Shown here piece by piece: positions 1 through 10,916 of a DNA stretch of 64,000 nucleotides (positions are counted from its first letter, which is position 1; each line of letters starts with the position of its first letter). The notes under the pieces were generated by a model, which ran no database searches, had not been told where the DNA came from, and saw nothing but the letters and a program-made list of their open reading frames with translations. Source of the stretch: Chelonoidis abingdonii (lineage: Eukaryota > Chordata > Testudines > Testudinidae). The position numbers were made by a program, and so were the translations under genes. Location: the NCBI RefSeq assembly GCF_003597395.2, contig NC_133770.1, forward strand, positions 82,498,055-82,562,054, given 5' to 3'.

Positions 1-604
1 ACTTCAGTCCAGCTAATTTAAGCAGTTTTTACAGAGCGCTATTAATGGGTTTATTACATGAGCTTTTCAAACATGTTCTCAATATTTGTTTACTTGTTTA
101 GCATGTGTTTGGGTAATGATACTGTATATTTAATCTGAGTCCCTGGGCTAGCTGCACGCAAGGCCCCGATCCTGCATAAACTTCAGTATGCATGGAGATT
201 TATTCATGTGAATGGAGTTACACATGTGCTTATGTGTTTGCAAGGTCAGAACCAAAATGCAGACCACTTAAATCAGAGTAGCCTTTGACCTCGAGACTAT
301 GGGCCATTGCTACAAAAAGGTCTTGCTTTTCAGTTTTGATCACCTAATTCATCCATTCTTTGCATTAACTTTCTCTTTATTCTATTTCACTGAAGACCTG
401 TTGATGTTGTTTGAGTAAAAAAAATGATTGTGATAGTCCAATCCTCCTGTGTTACCTGTATTCTATAATTCAGAAAGTAACCTGACTTTCACACTGACTA
501 AGAAACAGTGAAATGTGTCTGGCTCTAAAGAGAGAGAAAGTTGATCTCTGACATTGAAGTTTCCTATAAAGTTAGTATTCTAAAAGAAATTAGACAAGAT
601 TATT
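1..604. other. No gene recognised
   Basis: AT-rich sequence with no convincing exon. Around 165-180 there is a short CCCGATCCTGCA-type motif resembling the foldback repeats found at 15.7, 16.2 and 21.8 kb, but the second arm is poor. Confidence 0.5.
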
Positions 605-1135
605 ATTTCAAGTGAAGTGCCACAAAAATCTTTTGATGGCTCTTTTTTGCACATTCTCCAATTTCTCAACACGCTTTTTAAAATGTGGACACCAGAACTG
701 TATGCAGTATTTTAGTATCTGTCTCATCAATGCCATCTATAGAAGTCTAACTCACTTCTCTGCTGCTTTGTGTTCAAGGATCACATTAGCTCTTCTTGCC
801 ACAGCATTACAGTGGCCGCTTATGTTCACTTGTTTGTCCACTCTGACCCCCAAATCCCTTTCAGCATCACTGCTTTCCAGGATACAGTCTGTCCCACCAC
901 ATTCTGTAAGTATGCCCTGTATTCTTTATTCCTTGATATGTAACTTTGCATTTGACTGTATAAATAAATTTTACTGACTAGGCCCAGTTTACCAAGTGAT
1001 CCAGATTGCTCTGTATGACTGCCCTCTCCTCATTATTTAGCATCCCACCAATGTTTGTGTCACCTACAAATTTTATCAGCTGCAATGTGCATTTTATCAA
1101 ATTAAGATCTAAACTTTTTCCCATTGTCTAAAGAT
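605..1135 (-). mobile_element. CR1-like LINE fragment (3' part of ORF2)
   Basis: The plus strand reads as the reverse complement of the 3' coding part of a CR1 non-LTR retrotransposon. Recognisable blocks in order are the stretch around TGTGGACACCAGAACTG (685-700), the block around CTGACCCCCAAATCCCTTTC (about 842-861) and the block around CACCTACAAATTTTATCAGC (about 1061-1080), which in CR1 precede and encode the end of the reverse transcriptase. All frames are broken, so it is a dead 5'-truncated copy. The family call is from remembered CR1 consensus order and the ends are approximate. Confidence 0.6.
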
Positions 1136-4107
1136 CAGTGAATCTAGAGGTTTTTTAGGTTTGGACCCATCTGTAGATCACATTGCCAGTAATGACATGC
1201 TTAACCTGGAGATATACTGTGGGCAAGAGGCAATGGACTGTCTAGTATGTGTGTGCAATCGCAAATTGCTGTCTATGCCTCCACCTTCTCTAGTGCTAAT
1301 GATCCTGGCTTCCAGTAAGTTTGCAGCTGAAAATATTATCAATTAAATAAATCAGACTTTCTGGGATGGTAGTTTAGAATGATCCAAATTTTAAAAAATT
1401 CCTCTGTTGTAGTGACTGTAAGCATGGTGGGATGGATTTATTGTCTTGGCTATGCAGTTTACATTTAACACTTTGAGTAGGAGAATAACCATTAACAGTG
1501 AATGATTAATAACATTGTCCTATCAGAATTTTCAGATAAATAGCTATTTGTGCTTAAATTCATGAAACTCAAACTCAGGATTCACAAACATTTTCAAAAG
1601 TAATGAATTTTAGCACAAAAGACAATTAGTCTGAATTCATACTGGAACCATGTACTCATTATTTGCTGTTGGTTAATAATTGTAAGTGGAAACAAAGAAG
1701 TGTTGAGTATCCCAACATATGGGACTTTTGGAAGCTACAGAACACCTTTCTGAATAGAACTGGCCTCCCAGATTCACATTTTTCTGCTGTTTTGTGTCGA
1801 CCTTATCCAACACCTGCTAATGTGAATCGGATCAGTGGATTTGTGTACCAATCGTTTGTTTTTTTTTTTTTTGTTTTTTTTTCCCTTTTCATTACCTCCT
1901 TAAATGCGAAACACTTTCCAGATTGTCTTAGGTGAAACAGACTTTTCCATATTGCAAAAGGGATTATAGTTGTCAGTCTACTTGGGCAATGATATGTGCA
2001 TTTGTGTTATGCTGTTTCAATTTGTTCTGTAGATATATACTAGCCATGCCATAAAAACAAAAAAGACAGACACACACACTCCAACAGAAGAACCAAATAT
2101 TATAATAGGAAAAACTTCTGTCACATTTTTTGGCATGAATGTAGTGCTTGTACAAGGCTTTCTGAAGATGGGAAACTTCTGTCCATGGAACAGGTACAGA
2201 AAAGACAACTTCCTCACGCTACCTCCTTCTTGTTCTGGAAGGCTTGCCATAAGGGTTGAGAAAGATCGTTCAGTCTCCATGCCCACTTCATGCCTCTCTG
2301 ATAGTGCCTGTCCTGTTAGTGTCACTTGCGGTGGTGATTTTTTTGGAAACTGTGACATAGTGGGGCACAGCCCAGACTAGTGGGGGACTGTCACCCTGGA
2401 GCTCTAACCTGCCAGGTATACCCTGGCTCTTACCAGCCGTAGGTATACTACAGGGTGACCCCAGTGTACTCCCAGTCCTGGACTTTCCCCCAAAATGTAT
2501 GTTTTATGCTGCTCATCCCTCTCCTGAACTGTCCAAATATATTAAGTCTGCTATTCCATTAATGGAATAATATACAAGCTTATTACATTAATTGGAGTTA
2601 TGCAGCCACTTTAAATACACTGGATTAGATAAAACAGCTAACTACACAGAGAGAGGTTTTAAGTGAGTACAAGTAATGAGGCATAAAAGTCCAAAACAGT
2701 TACAAGAACCATAAACATAAAAGCCTTTCTACTGTGCAGCAATAAACTCTATGAGATTCAAGCAAAAGTTCTCACCACATGCTTCCAGCAAGATTACTGA
2801 CCAAACTCTTGAGGTCAGAACCCCTCCCCCAGAGTCTAGTAGCTGTTTCCTTTGTCTTCTCAGGTGCAGAGAATGCAATGGGCAGGGAGAGAGAAGGGTC
2901 CCTTGCGGTATTTGCCTATCCTTTTTTATAGTTACAGTCCCCACCCCGGTAAAAGCTTTTCCAGCTGAGAACCAGAAGACAAAGTCTATGTGGAAGGATA
3001 TTCCCTTCTGAGTTTTTTCCACCTATTTTACCTTCTCTTCGTTTTCCCTTCCTGCAAGATGAGTCCGTTTCCTGCTTAAATGCAAATTGAAGCAAGTGCA
3101 CATTCCTTTGTTTAGGACAGACCTGTTTGCCAACTTCTACCTGGGCCGGGGTATGGTATTCGGAACAAGTTGATATCATCATACAGGGGAAATCTTATAA
3201 TTTCACATACAGTGTTGCCACACATTTTATCAGGACAATACTGACCAGAAAATGAGTTTTCAAGCAATACCTGACAAATCATACCATGTACAAAGATTAT
3301 TACAGTAGAGCGCAGGGTGTGAATACGGGCATGTATTCCATCACAGACATTTGTCTAGTAGGAACTGGATTGAGACTGCCAATTTATTTCATATAGGCTA
3401 CTAAAAAGTCATCATCTGAATGCCACTCATCTTGGCTAGATTCAAAACAGATCCTTGGAGGTAAAAAGGATCCCCACATGTTATTAGTCCTCTTACCCAC
3501 CCAGTTCCCCCTACCCTGAAAAAAGAAAACAATTAAAACAAAAAAGCCCATAGTACCAGCTTGACTCATACTTCACAGATTATGAAAACTATAATGTCCT
3601 CTACCTGACATTGTAACAGGTCTTGGAATTCAAAGTAATTTGAATAGAAATATTGTTGTTCACTAGCACTTGTGAATCTTTATCTGGTGCAAAAAAAAAA
3701 GCATAGTCTTTTGAAAGAGAGCCACCATTAGGGTCTTGGTTGTTATCCTTCCCTCGGATCAGATGTTGCTAGCATAATGTATCTGAATAATGCACAAATA
3801 GAAATGGTTCAAAGACATTTAAACACCCACTGTTGGAGAAGGACTTCAAGATTAGAGACATAACACATTTAAACATAATGCTGTTTCTGTAGTTGAGGTG
3901 TTATCAGAGCCTCATGCTGTGGCTTGTATTGCATTAACAAACAGAGCTTTGGAAGATCACAATAGTATAGCACAGCTGGTAGAATAGGCAGTGGCCCTGA
4001 TTCAGATGAGTTGCACTCAGTGATGCAGGGAGAGGGCAAAAGTGGATAAATGCCACTTTTCATCCCAACCCAATCCTCCGGGCTGCCTGGGGCCAATTTG
4101 TTCCCTT
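1136..4107. other. No gene recognised; unassigned AT-rich sequence
   Basis: No exon with paired splice sites, no known domain and no transposon ends were found in about 3 kb. A T-rich tract lies at about 1857-1883. Short open frames on both strands have no family signature. Confidence 0.5.
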
Positions 4108-4515
4108 GCTAGTGTCTGTTACAGTTATCCCCCTATTCCATTTTGTTTCTTACAGCTGTCTCCATTTTGTTTTTGTTCTCCTGTGGCCTCCCCTCCCTGG
4201 CTGTTAAGTTGTTTAGCAAAATGGAGGGCCCCTTAAAATTGTTTACCAAGAGCCATTGCCCTTTTCAAAGGGATGGCCAATTGTGCTAAGTGGGACCACT
4301 GCCCTGTTCAAAGGGTTAGTCCTGTTATCACCTTGTTAAACCTGGGCTCGGTGTAGGGTGGACAATGTCCAGTTGCAAGGCCTATTGTGTTTTTAAGGTC
4401 CTGGGCATGAGTCATAGCCTCATGTGCTTCTGAGTCACCTATTGCACAGGACTCTGCCTAGACATGTCTCTGTGCTCACCTGCTTTTTTTTTTTCTCTTT
4501 CCCCCTGCCTCTGAG

Positions 4516-4560
4516 CCAATCAAAGTACTGTTGGGAAACTGCCTAAGTTTGCCCTTAAAA
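4516..4560 (+). promoter_or_regulatory. LTR promoter elements (CCAAT and TATA-like)
   Basis: GAGCCAATCA at 4513-4522 is followed about 30 bp later by CCCTTAAAAC, the spacing expected for an LTR U3 promoter. Activity is not known. Confidence 0.45.
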
Positions 4561-5715
4561 CCAGACATTTTCTGATCAGACCTCAGAAAGGTTCCTGCAT
4601 TTTGCTGCCTGTCTGATCAGCCAGGGTTCTGGGGGTCCTTTCTCCGCTCTCGTTTTATTTTTGAGCGATTACCCCTGTTTTTTGATAAAAAACCCCCCCC
4701 CACGAAGAAAAGAATTGCTGCCTGAGAGATCTCCTGATTATTGAGACTGTACCCCCCAGCCTTCTGATGATTTGCTGCTTTTTACCTCTGCTGCTTCCTT
4801 TGGGGCTGGTAAGAATCCCTCTGTGAAATTCTGTGAAATTCTCTATACTTTTATGTTTTATTATCTTAGCTGCTCTCTCTCTTTCCCCAGCACCCAGACT
4901 TAACCAGCACCCAGCATAGCTGTGGTTAAGTTAGGTTTAGAGAATGTTTTGTATTGTGTTCTGTAAGTTAGGTATTACAGAATTGTTGCATTGGTGTTTC
5001 TGTTACTTGCTAATTTGTGTAGTCTTGGTCTAAGTTTAGGTCATAGATAAGATTTTGCTAGTAATGTGGATCGTCCCATACCGAGTTGTGGTCACCCCAT
5101 AAGTCTGTAAACTTCCTCTCCCCCCACCCCGAGCTCTCCAGTCACCCCATACCCTCTCAGTCTCTCTGCTGTTTAAACCTGCAGCCTGCCTGCCCGTGAT
5201 CACACTCTGTCTCCTGAAGCATCTCTCTCTCTCCTCCTTTTTTAAGATCACCTTCCATCCACAACATCTCGGCCATTAAGCGACCACTCCAAAGCCTTAA
5301 TTGTACTTACTGACACGTCGTAAGCATAAGACCCCATTGGTTACCACTTTTTTCTCTCTAACTACAACCTCAACCGTTTTAAACATTTAATAAACCCACT
5401 GTGACACACTTTTACCTAGAGTTGGTTACTTACCACATTTTCCCAAACACATGTTAGTTGCTATATGCTGCTTTTGCAACATGACAGCACACTGCAACAC
5501 GGAATTAACATATAATAGAAATATGTTAGCGTATCATGTTAACATTTATACTTCAGTGTTAATTGGTTACCAAACGGTATTGAGTTACTATCACTGTATT
5601 GTGTACCCCATATTGAACCCCCTATACTATTTGCTAAAAAGAACCCCTCCCAATGTCTACCTTAACAAACCCCATACCCCTCACTATTGAATTTTCCCTG
5701 TTTTGGCATTTTCTT

Positions 5716-5721
5716 AATAAA
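5716..5721 (+). terminator. LTR polyadenylation signal AATAAA
   Basis: Canonical AATAAA 67 bp before the LTR end, followed by a T-rich stretch. An earlier AATAAA at 5389-5394 is an alternative. Confidence 0.5.
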
Positions 5722-5793
5722 GTTTATTTTGCACCCCACCTGTGTGGTAATTGCTCCCCAAGATCCCATATACCTGCTGGCAGGGACAGCTAG

Positions 5794-6506
5794 CAAGGGT
5801 AGCCTTGGGGTCTGTTGCATCAATTGAGGACTGTAAGGTTGCAGTAGCTCTCTGAAAACACTGCCTCCTCTGATGGTTGGTGGAGTATGTTAAACAGTGG
5901 CCAGGAAAGGGGAGCCAAGCTGGCCCTAAACAACATGATAATTTCCTCATGTAGGGGAAATCCACAGCTGCCAGATTGGGTTAGTCTTTACCACTTTATT
6001 ATCCCTTTCTACCACCAGAAAAGTTAAAAGGGATTGTACCAGGGCTGCGGATCTGACAAGTGCCAGACATTACAGTGAGGCTAATTAATCATAACTCGGC
6101 AGCAGCACTGAAATGTATTAGTCTGGAAAGAATAGGCTGTTCCTTCAAGAGAAGCTAAAAGGCAAGGGAATTTGATACTGATCATTACAATGCTGGAAAT
6201 GACTTTTTATAAGGGGCTGGATGAAGTTGCCATGATTTTGAACAAAGAGCGTGCTCAGCAGCTGGCTGACACATTTTATCAACATTCTTGTGCTGTACGG
6301 CTGATACAGACGACAGATGCATTTGATAATGTGGCTAGAAAAATTGTTTTGAAAATATGTTTTTGGCTTGAATAAGTTTGGTCCCTTTGAAGGCCAGTTG
6401 GAACCACTAACCGCCCATATTTTAGAAAAGAGGGAGTCAGGCTTAGGAACAGACAAATTGTAGTTTATTTAAAAAAGGAAAAATTAAACTGATGTGCTTT
6501 GGGGGG
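5794..6506. other. No gene recognised
   Basis: The sequence between two LTRs has no exon or repeat that I can name. The open frame at 6172-6375 has no recognised domain. Confidence 0.5.
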
Positions 6507-7326
6507 TGTCACAGATCAACAGGTCCGGTGCATTTGCACAGCTCTGGAATAGTCCCCTGGAAGGACCCTTTCAGCGTGTCAACTCCCTTAGGGTCACACT
6601 ATCTCACTGGATTAAGCCCCTTGGCTTCACTACCTCCTGGGACCAAACTTTGGAGCCTTCAGCATCCGTGCTTCATGCCGTGAGTTCCCTTCAGCACATT
6701 CGCTTCAGTTGGACATGTGAGAAAGATTTGCACACCCAAAGGGAGCAATGCACCCCTGACTTCCTGAGTCAGAAGTGACGTGCAGCCAGCCTTGTAAAAG
6801 CAGGAAGGTTTATTAGATGTCTGGAACAAAGCGTAGAAAGTCCTTAGTTAACATAGCGAATGGAAAGTTATATCAAAGTCCATCTGGGTTGGTCCAGATC
6901 TCTCTCTGACCCCTCTGTAGGCCCAGTCTAGAAACTGCTCCTCCCTCCAACAGCCCACACTTCACAACCCCCAGGGACCCCTCCTTAGTCCTTCTTCCTG
7001 GGAAACCTGGTCACCTGGCCATCCCTTTTGGCCCTTTGTACTCCAGCTGGTCGCAACTGACTTGCTTCCTGTAGAGGGTAGGCCATCCATGTCTGTTAGT
7101 TGCTAGGTATGAAATGTCTGGGTAATTTGCATGGCCTTTGTCTTCTGGGACTCTCCATGGGCATGGGGCCCCAGGCCCTAGACAGCTAGGCATCAGTCAC
7201 CCCTGGGTCTCTGCAAAGAGTAAGCAACCTTTTCCCCCCACCTACTCAACTATGCACCAAGTAAGGAAAACTGACACACACACAATTTTTCTCCAAAATA
7301 TTATAAAAAATTTCCACTCTGTCACA
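6507..7326 (-). mobile_element. Solo LTR on the minus strand, about 820 bp
   Basis: Read on the minus strand it begins TGTGACAGAGTGG and ends CTGTTGATCTGTGACA, giving TG...CA ends. A minus-strand AATAAA is at 6809-6814, shortly after a GTAAAAGC block. The candidate duplications GGGGG (6502-6506) and AGGGA (7327-7331) match poorly, so the ends rest on the LTR termini rather than on a target duplication. No retroviral coding sequence is adjacent. Confidence 0.6.
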
Positions 7327-7331
7327 AGGGA

Positions 7332-8651
7332 TATTGTAATCCCCTCCACTTTTCTATGGAAAATACATGCTCCTTGCTGAGTTGCTTAATCTCTCAACGT
7401 CTGCTGATCTCATTGAGAGCTATTTGTGCTCAGCACTGTGCAAGAGACACTCAGCAACTTACAGAGCTGTGTCATGGGCAGGGATGAGAATAACTGCAAC
7501 AGCAGGAGAGAGCAGTAGAGGTTGCCTGAAGTCACTGCTTCCAGTAGGAGAAATGGTAATCCTAAAAAGATTTGCAGTGGAGAGGTACACAGGTTAATAG
7601 ATAGATAGCTGGGAAGACTGACTGGCCCAATATGGTTCAGGGAGGGTTGCTGGCAGCCCCAAAATGTGAGAAAACTGAACCAAATGGGCCTAAAACCAAT
7701 CCCACTTTACCTCCTAGTGAGAAGAGCAGAGAAGGGGAGATGCTGCATTCCATGTCCCACCACTCCCCACCACCTACTCTTTGCACACATACAAACTCTA
7801 CTAGGGTTAAAAATTAAAAAATGATGTGTATTTATGTATATAGCTACATCTACTTATGTGAAAATCAGAGGGACAGTGCTCCATTCCCTTTTTCAACCCT
7901 TTCACGTCATACAGTTGAAACCATCCTGTTCACCAATGGCATTAGCAATGACCTGGACAGCATTAGTTCATTTCCATGAGCTGTCACTATTCGAAAGTCC
8001 TGAAAATAAGGTTGTTTTCCAGACCTTAAACATTCCCACTTTCCTGCAGTTATAGGGCCCAGCATTTCCTTTGGCAGTAATGCTTTCAGTTGCATAGTCT
8101 ATTGTTCAAAAGAGACTAGTTTTCCCTTTTGGCATGAATAGCATATCAAACGTCTGCTTAAATAAATAAGAGCCCAGACGTATGTCCACGGAAGGGAATG
8201 AGACTTTTGCCATTCACATCAATAACTATTCCCTGCTCTCACATACATGAATTCCCATGAATTAATTAATTTAAAAAACCTTCCTAGGAGCTAATAAGAT
8301 TTCACTGTAGCATATCTGACCTTGCTAATATCACAGCAGCCTCCATTTATTGAGGTTTAATAACAATGCAAAAGATACCATGATAAATGATTGTCTTAGT
8401 AATCACTGGCATTTAAGTAACATTCAGTAACTGCTATTACAATTGTAATATATATTTGAAGTTAACATTAAATAAATAGTGTTTATGCCTTCTGTAGATC
8501 AATTTACCCGCAAATAGAAGTGCACTCTCTCCAGCAGACTCAGTCCTGCTCTTAAAGATGATGCAAGTTTACGTATCATTCTGATTGGCCATTTGGAGCA
8601 TGTCCTGCCCCCTCTTCTGGTGCAGAGGGTTTTGAAGGCAGCAGAACCACT
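7332..8651. other. No gene recognised
   Basis: Unassigned AT-rich sequence. The open frames at 7367-7597 and 7834-8055 carry no recognisable domain and have no exon context. Confidence 0.5.
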
Positions 8652-8762
8652 GTGATTCTAGTCAAGTATCAGAGGGGTAGGGGTAGCCGTGTTAGTCTGG
8701 ATCTGTAAAAGCAGCAGAGAATCCTGTGGCACCTTATAGACTAACAGACGTTTTGGAGAATG

Positions 8763-8798
8763 AGCGTTCGTTGGTGAATACCCACTTCGTCGGATGCA
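8763..8798 (-). ncRNA. Degenerate hammerhead-ribozyme-like motif, left arm
   Basis: On the minus strand CCGACGA is followed by a GTGGGT...ACCAAC hairpin and then GAAC. The hammerhead core is CUGANGA, stem II, GAAA. Two core positions (U to C, and the last A of GAAA to C) and one stem II pair are altered, so cleavage is unlikely. Hammerhead motifs are known in Penelope-like retroelements. Confidence 0.4.
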
Positions 8799-9908
8799 AG
8801 TAGTGGACATTTCCAGGGGCAGGTATATATATGCAAGCAAGAAGCAAGCTAGCGATAATGAGGTTAGTTTCAGTCAGGGAGGCTGAGGCCCGGTTCTAGC
8901 ATTGAGGTGTGGAAACCAAAAGGAGGAGAAACTGGTTTTGTAGTTGCAAGCCATTCACAGTCTTTGTTAATGCTGAGCTGGATGGTGTCAAATTTGCGAT
9001 GAACTGAAGCTCAGCAGTTTCTCTTTGCGAGTCTGCGTCCTGAGGTCTATTTTGCTGCAGTATGGGCCACTTAAGATCCTGCTATTGTGTGGCCAGGGAG
9101 GTGAAGTGTTCTCCTACAGGTTTTGTATATTGCCATTCCATATCTGATTTCGTGTCCATTACCTTTTCCGAAGGACTGCCAGTTGGCTGATGTACAAAGC
9201 AAGAGGGATTGCTGGCATATGATGGATATAATTACATACGGTGCAGCCAGTCCCTCACCCACAGACACCTGCTACCCTGAAGCATTATTCTCACCAGAAC
9301 TGCAGCACCGCACCATGGTAACTCTAGTCAGGAACCTAATCCACTGCAACAAACCTTGTGGGCAACTTACCCACAATATCTTAACAGGGACACCCATCAC
9401 AGGACATAACCAAATCAAGCACACGATATGGTTCATTCACCTGCACGTCCACCATTGTAATATATGTCAGCAATGCCCCTCTGCTTTATCGTAAATCGGC
9501 CAAACTGGACAATTCTCTTCGGAAAAGGATAAAATGGACACAATCAGAATATTCAGGAATAGGCAATATACAAAAACGCTGTAGAGAGAACACTTTCAAC
9601 CTCGCCTGGCCACACACAGCAGATCTTAAGTTGTCATCTAGCCAGCAAATAACTTCGACCAGGACTCGCAAAAGAGAACTCCTGAGGCTTCAAGCTCGAT
9701 CTGCACATTTGACATTCCAGCGTCAGGATTAAACAATAGACTGTGAGATGGTGCCAAACTGAACGAATACCAGTTCTCTCCTCCCTTGGTTTTCACACCT
9801 CAACTGCTAGAACAGGGCCTCATCCTCCCTGATTGAACTAACCTCGTTATCTCTAGCTTGCTTCTTGCTTGCATATATATACCTGCCCCTGGAAATGTCC
9901 ACTACTTG

Positions 9909-9945
9909 CATCCGACGAAGTGGGTATTCACCAACGAACGCTCAT
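9909..9945 (+). ncRNA. Degenerate hammerhead-ribozyme-like motif, right arm
   Basis: CCGACGA at 9912-9918, the hairpin at 9920-9935 and GAAC at 9936-9939 repeat the left-arm motif, including the same core and stem substitutions. Probably inactive. Confidence 0.4.
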
Positions 9946-10009
9946 TCTCCAAAAAGTCTGTTAGTCTATGAAGTGCCACAGGATTCTTTGCTGCTTTTGT
10001 GATTCTAGT

Positions 10010-10838
10010 GTGTGTGGAGATGCAGATACCCCGTACGTGGGATCTGGACCAACTACATACCATGTGATGCACACAGAAGCTTCCTGCATCCCAGCATGGA
10101 GAAATTTTAGGGGCTAGAAGAGGGTAGAGGAGGGCTGGTCCTAAATGAAGTGGATACACTTGACATAGTGGATAAGCATGGATGCAGCAGGTGCAGGGGC
10201 CAGTGTAGCTTTCAGTCTGTGGCTGGAAATGGGTTCCAGTTTGTATAGTCCAGTCCTTCTCCATCTACCCTAACAGGCCTTCCACAGCATATACTCCACT
10301 TACTAGACTTCGCACTATGTCCAGGATTTGGGCCTCTGTGCAGTCAAGAGTATTCTCATAGATGAGAAATTAATTGGCACTTGTGACTTACACAGAATGA
10401 ATCACCTAACTGGGCACCACAATCCATGCCTGTGAAAGTAATGTTTACATTATGTTTTAATGTTTAAACTTCAATTACAGAATGGACACACACACACAAA
10501 TGCCCATAGAATAAAATCTTTGAGCACCTGTGGGCCAGCACCTGTGGGCCAGATCCTCAAATGGTATAAATCAGTGTTGCCAGTTTACACCAAATGAGGA
10601 TTTGACTTCATTATGTTAAAGTGGGTATGCAGACCAATATGCAATCAGAAGGAATGCTGGAGGTATTAGGTTGTCCTTGCCCACTGAAGAAAGCTTGATA
10701 AGTAATGACCCAGGAAATTAATGCCTGAATTCATGGCTGAAGAAGGCAAAGTATCCTTTATAGATTTCCCGCATTTATTCTAAAGCATGTTCCAATGTCC
10801 TCCTTATACTTGATATGTGGAACTTTTCCCTCCCACAG
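10010..10838. other. No gene recognised; short tandem and foldback repeats
   Basis: The stretch holds a perfect 14-bp tandem duplication GCACCTGTGGGCCA at 10524-10537 and 10538-10551. It is followed by a short palindrome at about 10552-10605 with arms GATCCTCAAATGG and CCAAATGAGGATTTG, which looks like a small MITE. There is also a (CA)n run near 10485. Nothing coding was found. Confidence 0.5.
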
Positions 10839-10916
10839 AACTGAAGCTTGGAACTTTGCTGCTGTTGTCGTCTGTCATCATTACTGGGATCCACACTTCG
10901 GTGACTCAGAACCCAG
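10839..10916 (+). pseudogene. Collagen VI-like signal-peptide exon remnant
   Basis: A good acceptor (pyrimidine tract and CCCACAG ending at 10838) precedes an exon that encodes LKLGTLLLLSSVIITGIH, a typical signal peptide, followed by TSVTQNPG. The donor is CAG|GTATTT at 10917 and the exon ends in phase 1, as do the known signal exons of COL6A5 and COL6A6. The codon where the family starts (MK or MM) is CTG at 10841-10843. The open frame extends upstream through the acceptor only by a GTG at 10817, which would not be exonic. Confidence 0.65.

Larger units (their letters stand above)
4113..5788 (+). mobile_element. Solo LTR, 1676 bp, with 5-bp target duplication
   Basis: The element starts TGTCTGTTACAG and ends CAGGGACA, so it has the TG...CA ends and short inverted TGTC/GACA termini of an LTR. 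It is flanked by a perfect direct repeat GCTAG at 4108-4112 and 5789-5793. On the plus strand it has a CCAAT box at 4516-4520, a TTAAAA TATA-like box near 4555 and AATAAA signals at 5389-5394 and 5716-5721. No gag, pol or env sequence lies beside it, so it is a solo LTR left by recombination between the two LTRs of an endogenous retrovirus or LTR retrotransposon. At nearly 1.7 kb it is long for an LTR. The 5-bp duplication does not by itself assign a class. Confidence 0.85.
8663..9998. mobile_element. Penelope-like element arranged as a long foldback
   Basis: Two arms of roughly 550 bp lie in inverted orientation around a spacer of about 230 bp (about 9235-9465). The left arm reads as the minus strand from about 9235 to 8668 and the right arm as the plus strand from about 9465 to 9998. 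The insertion is flanked by a perfect 11-bp direct repeat GTGATTCTAGT at 8652-8662 and 9999-10009. Eleven bases is longer than the fixed duplications of cut-and-paste transposons and fits target-primed reverse transcription. The right arm near 9445-9530 encodes, with a stop and a frameshift, CNICQQCP, then IGQTGQ, then LRKRI. This is the layout of the GIY-YIG endonuclease domain of Penelope-like elements. The left arm encodes a diverged, frame-broken version on the minus strand. The right arm lacks the last part of the family tail (the ACAGATCCAGACTAACACGG region). Not functional. Confidence 0.7.

Noticed and set aside
6502..7331. Target duplication for the minus-strand LTR at 6.5-7.3 kb
   Set aside because: GGGGG and AGGGA agree at only three of five positions, so no duplication is claimed.
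8663..9998. Interpretation of the 8.66-kb foldback as a TIR DNA transposon
   Set aside because: The 11-bp target duplication, the GIY-YIG-like remnant and the related 14-bp-duplication copy at 20.1 kb fit a Penelope-like retroelement better.
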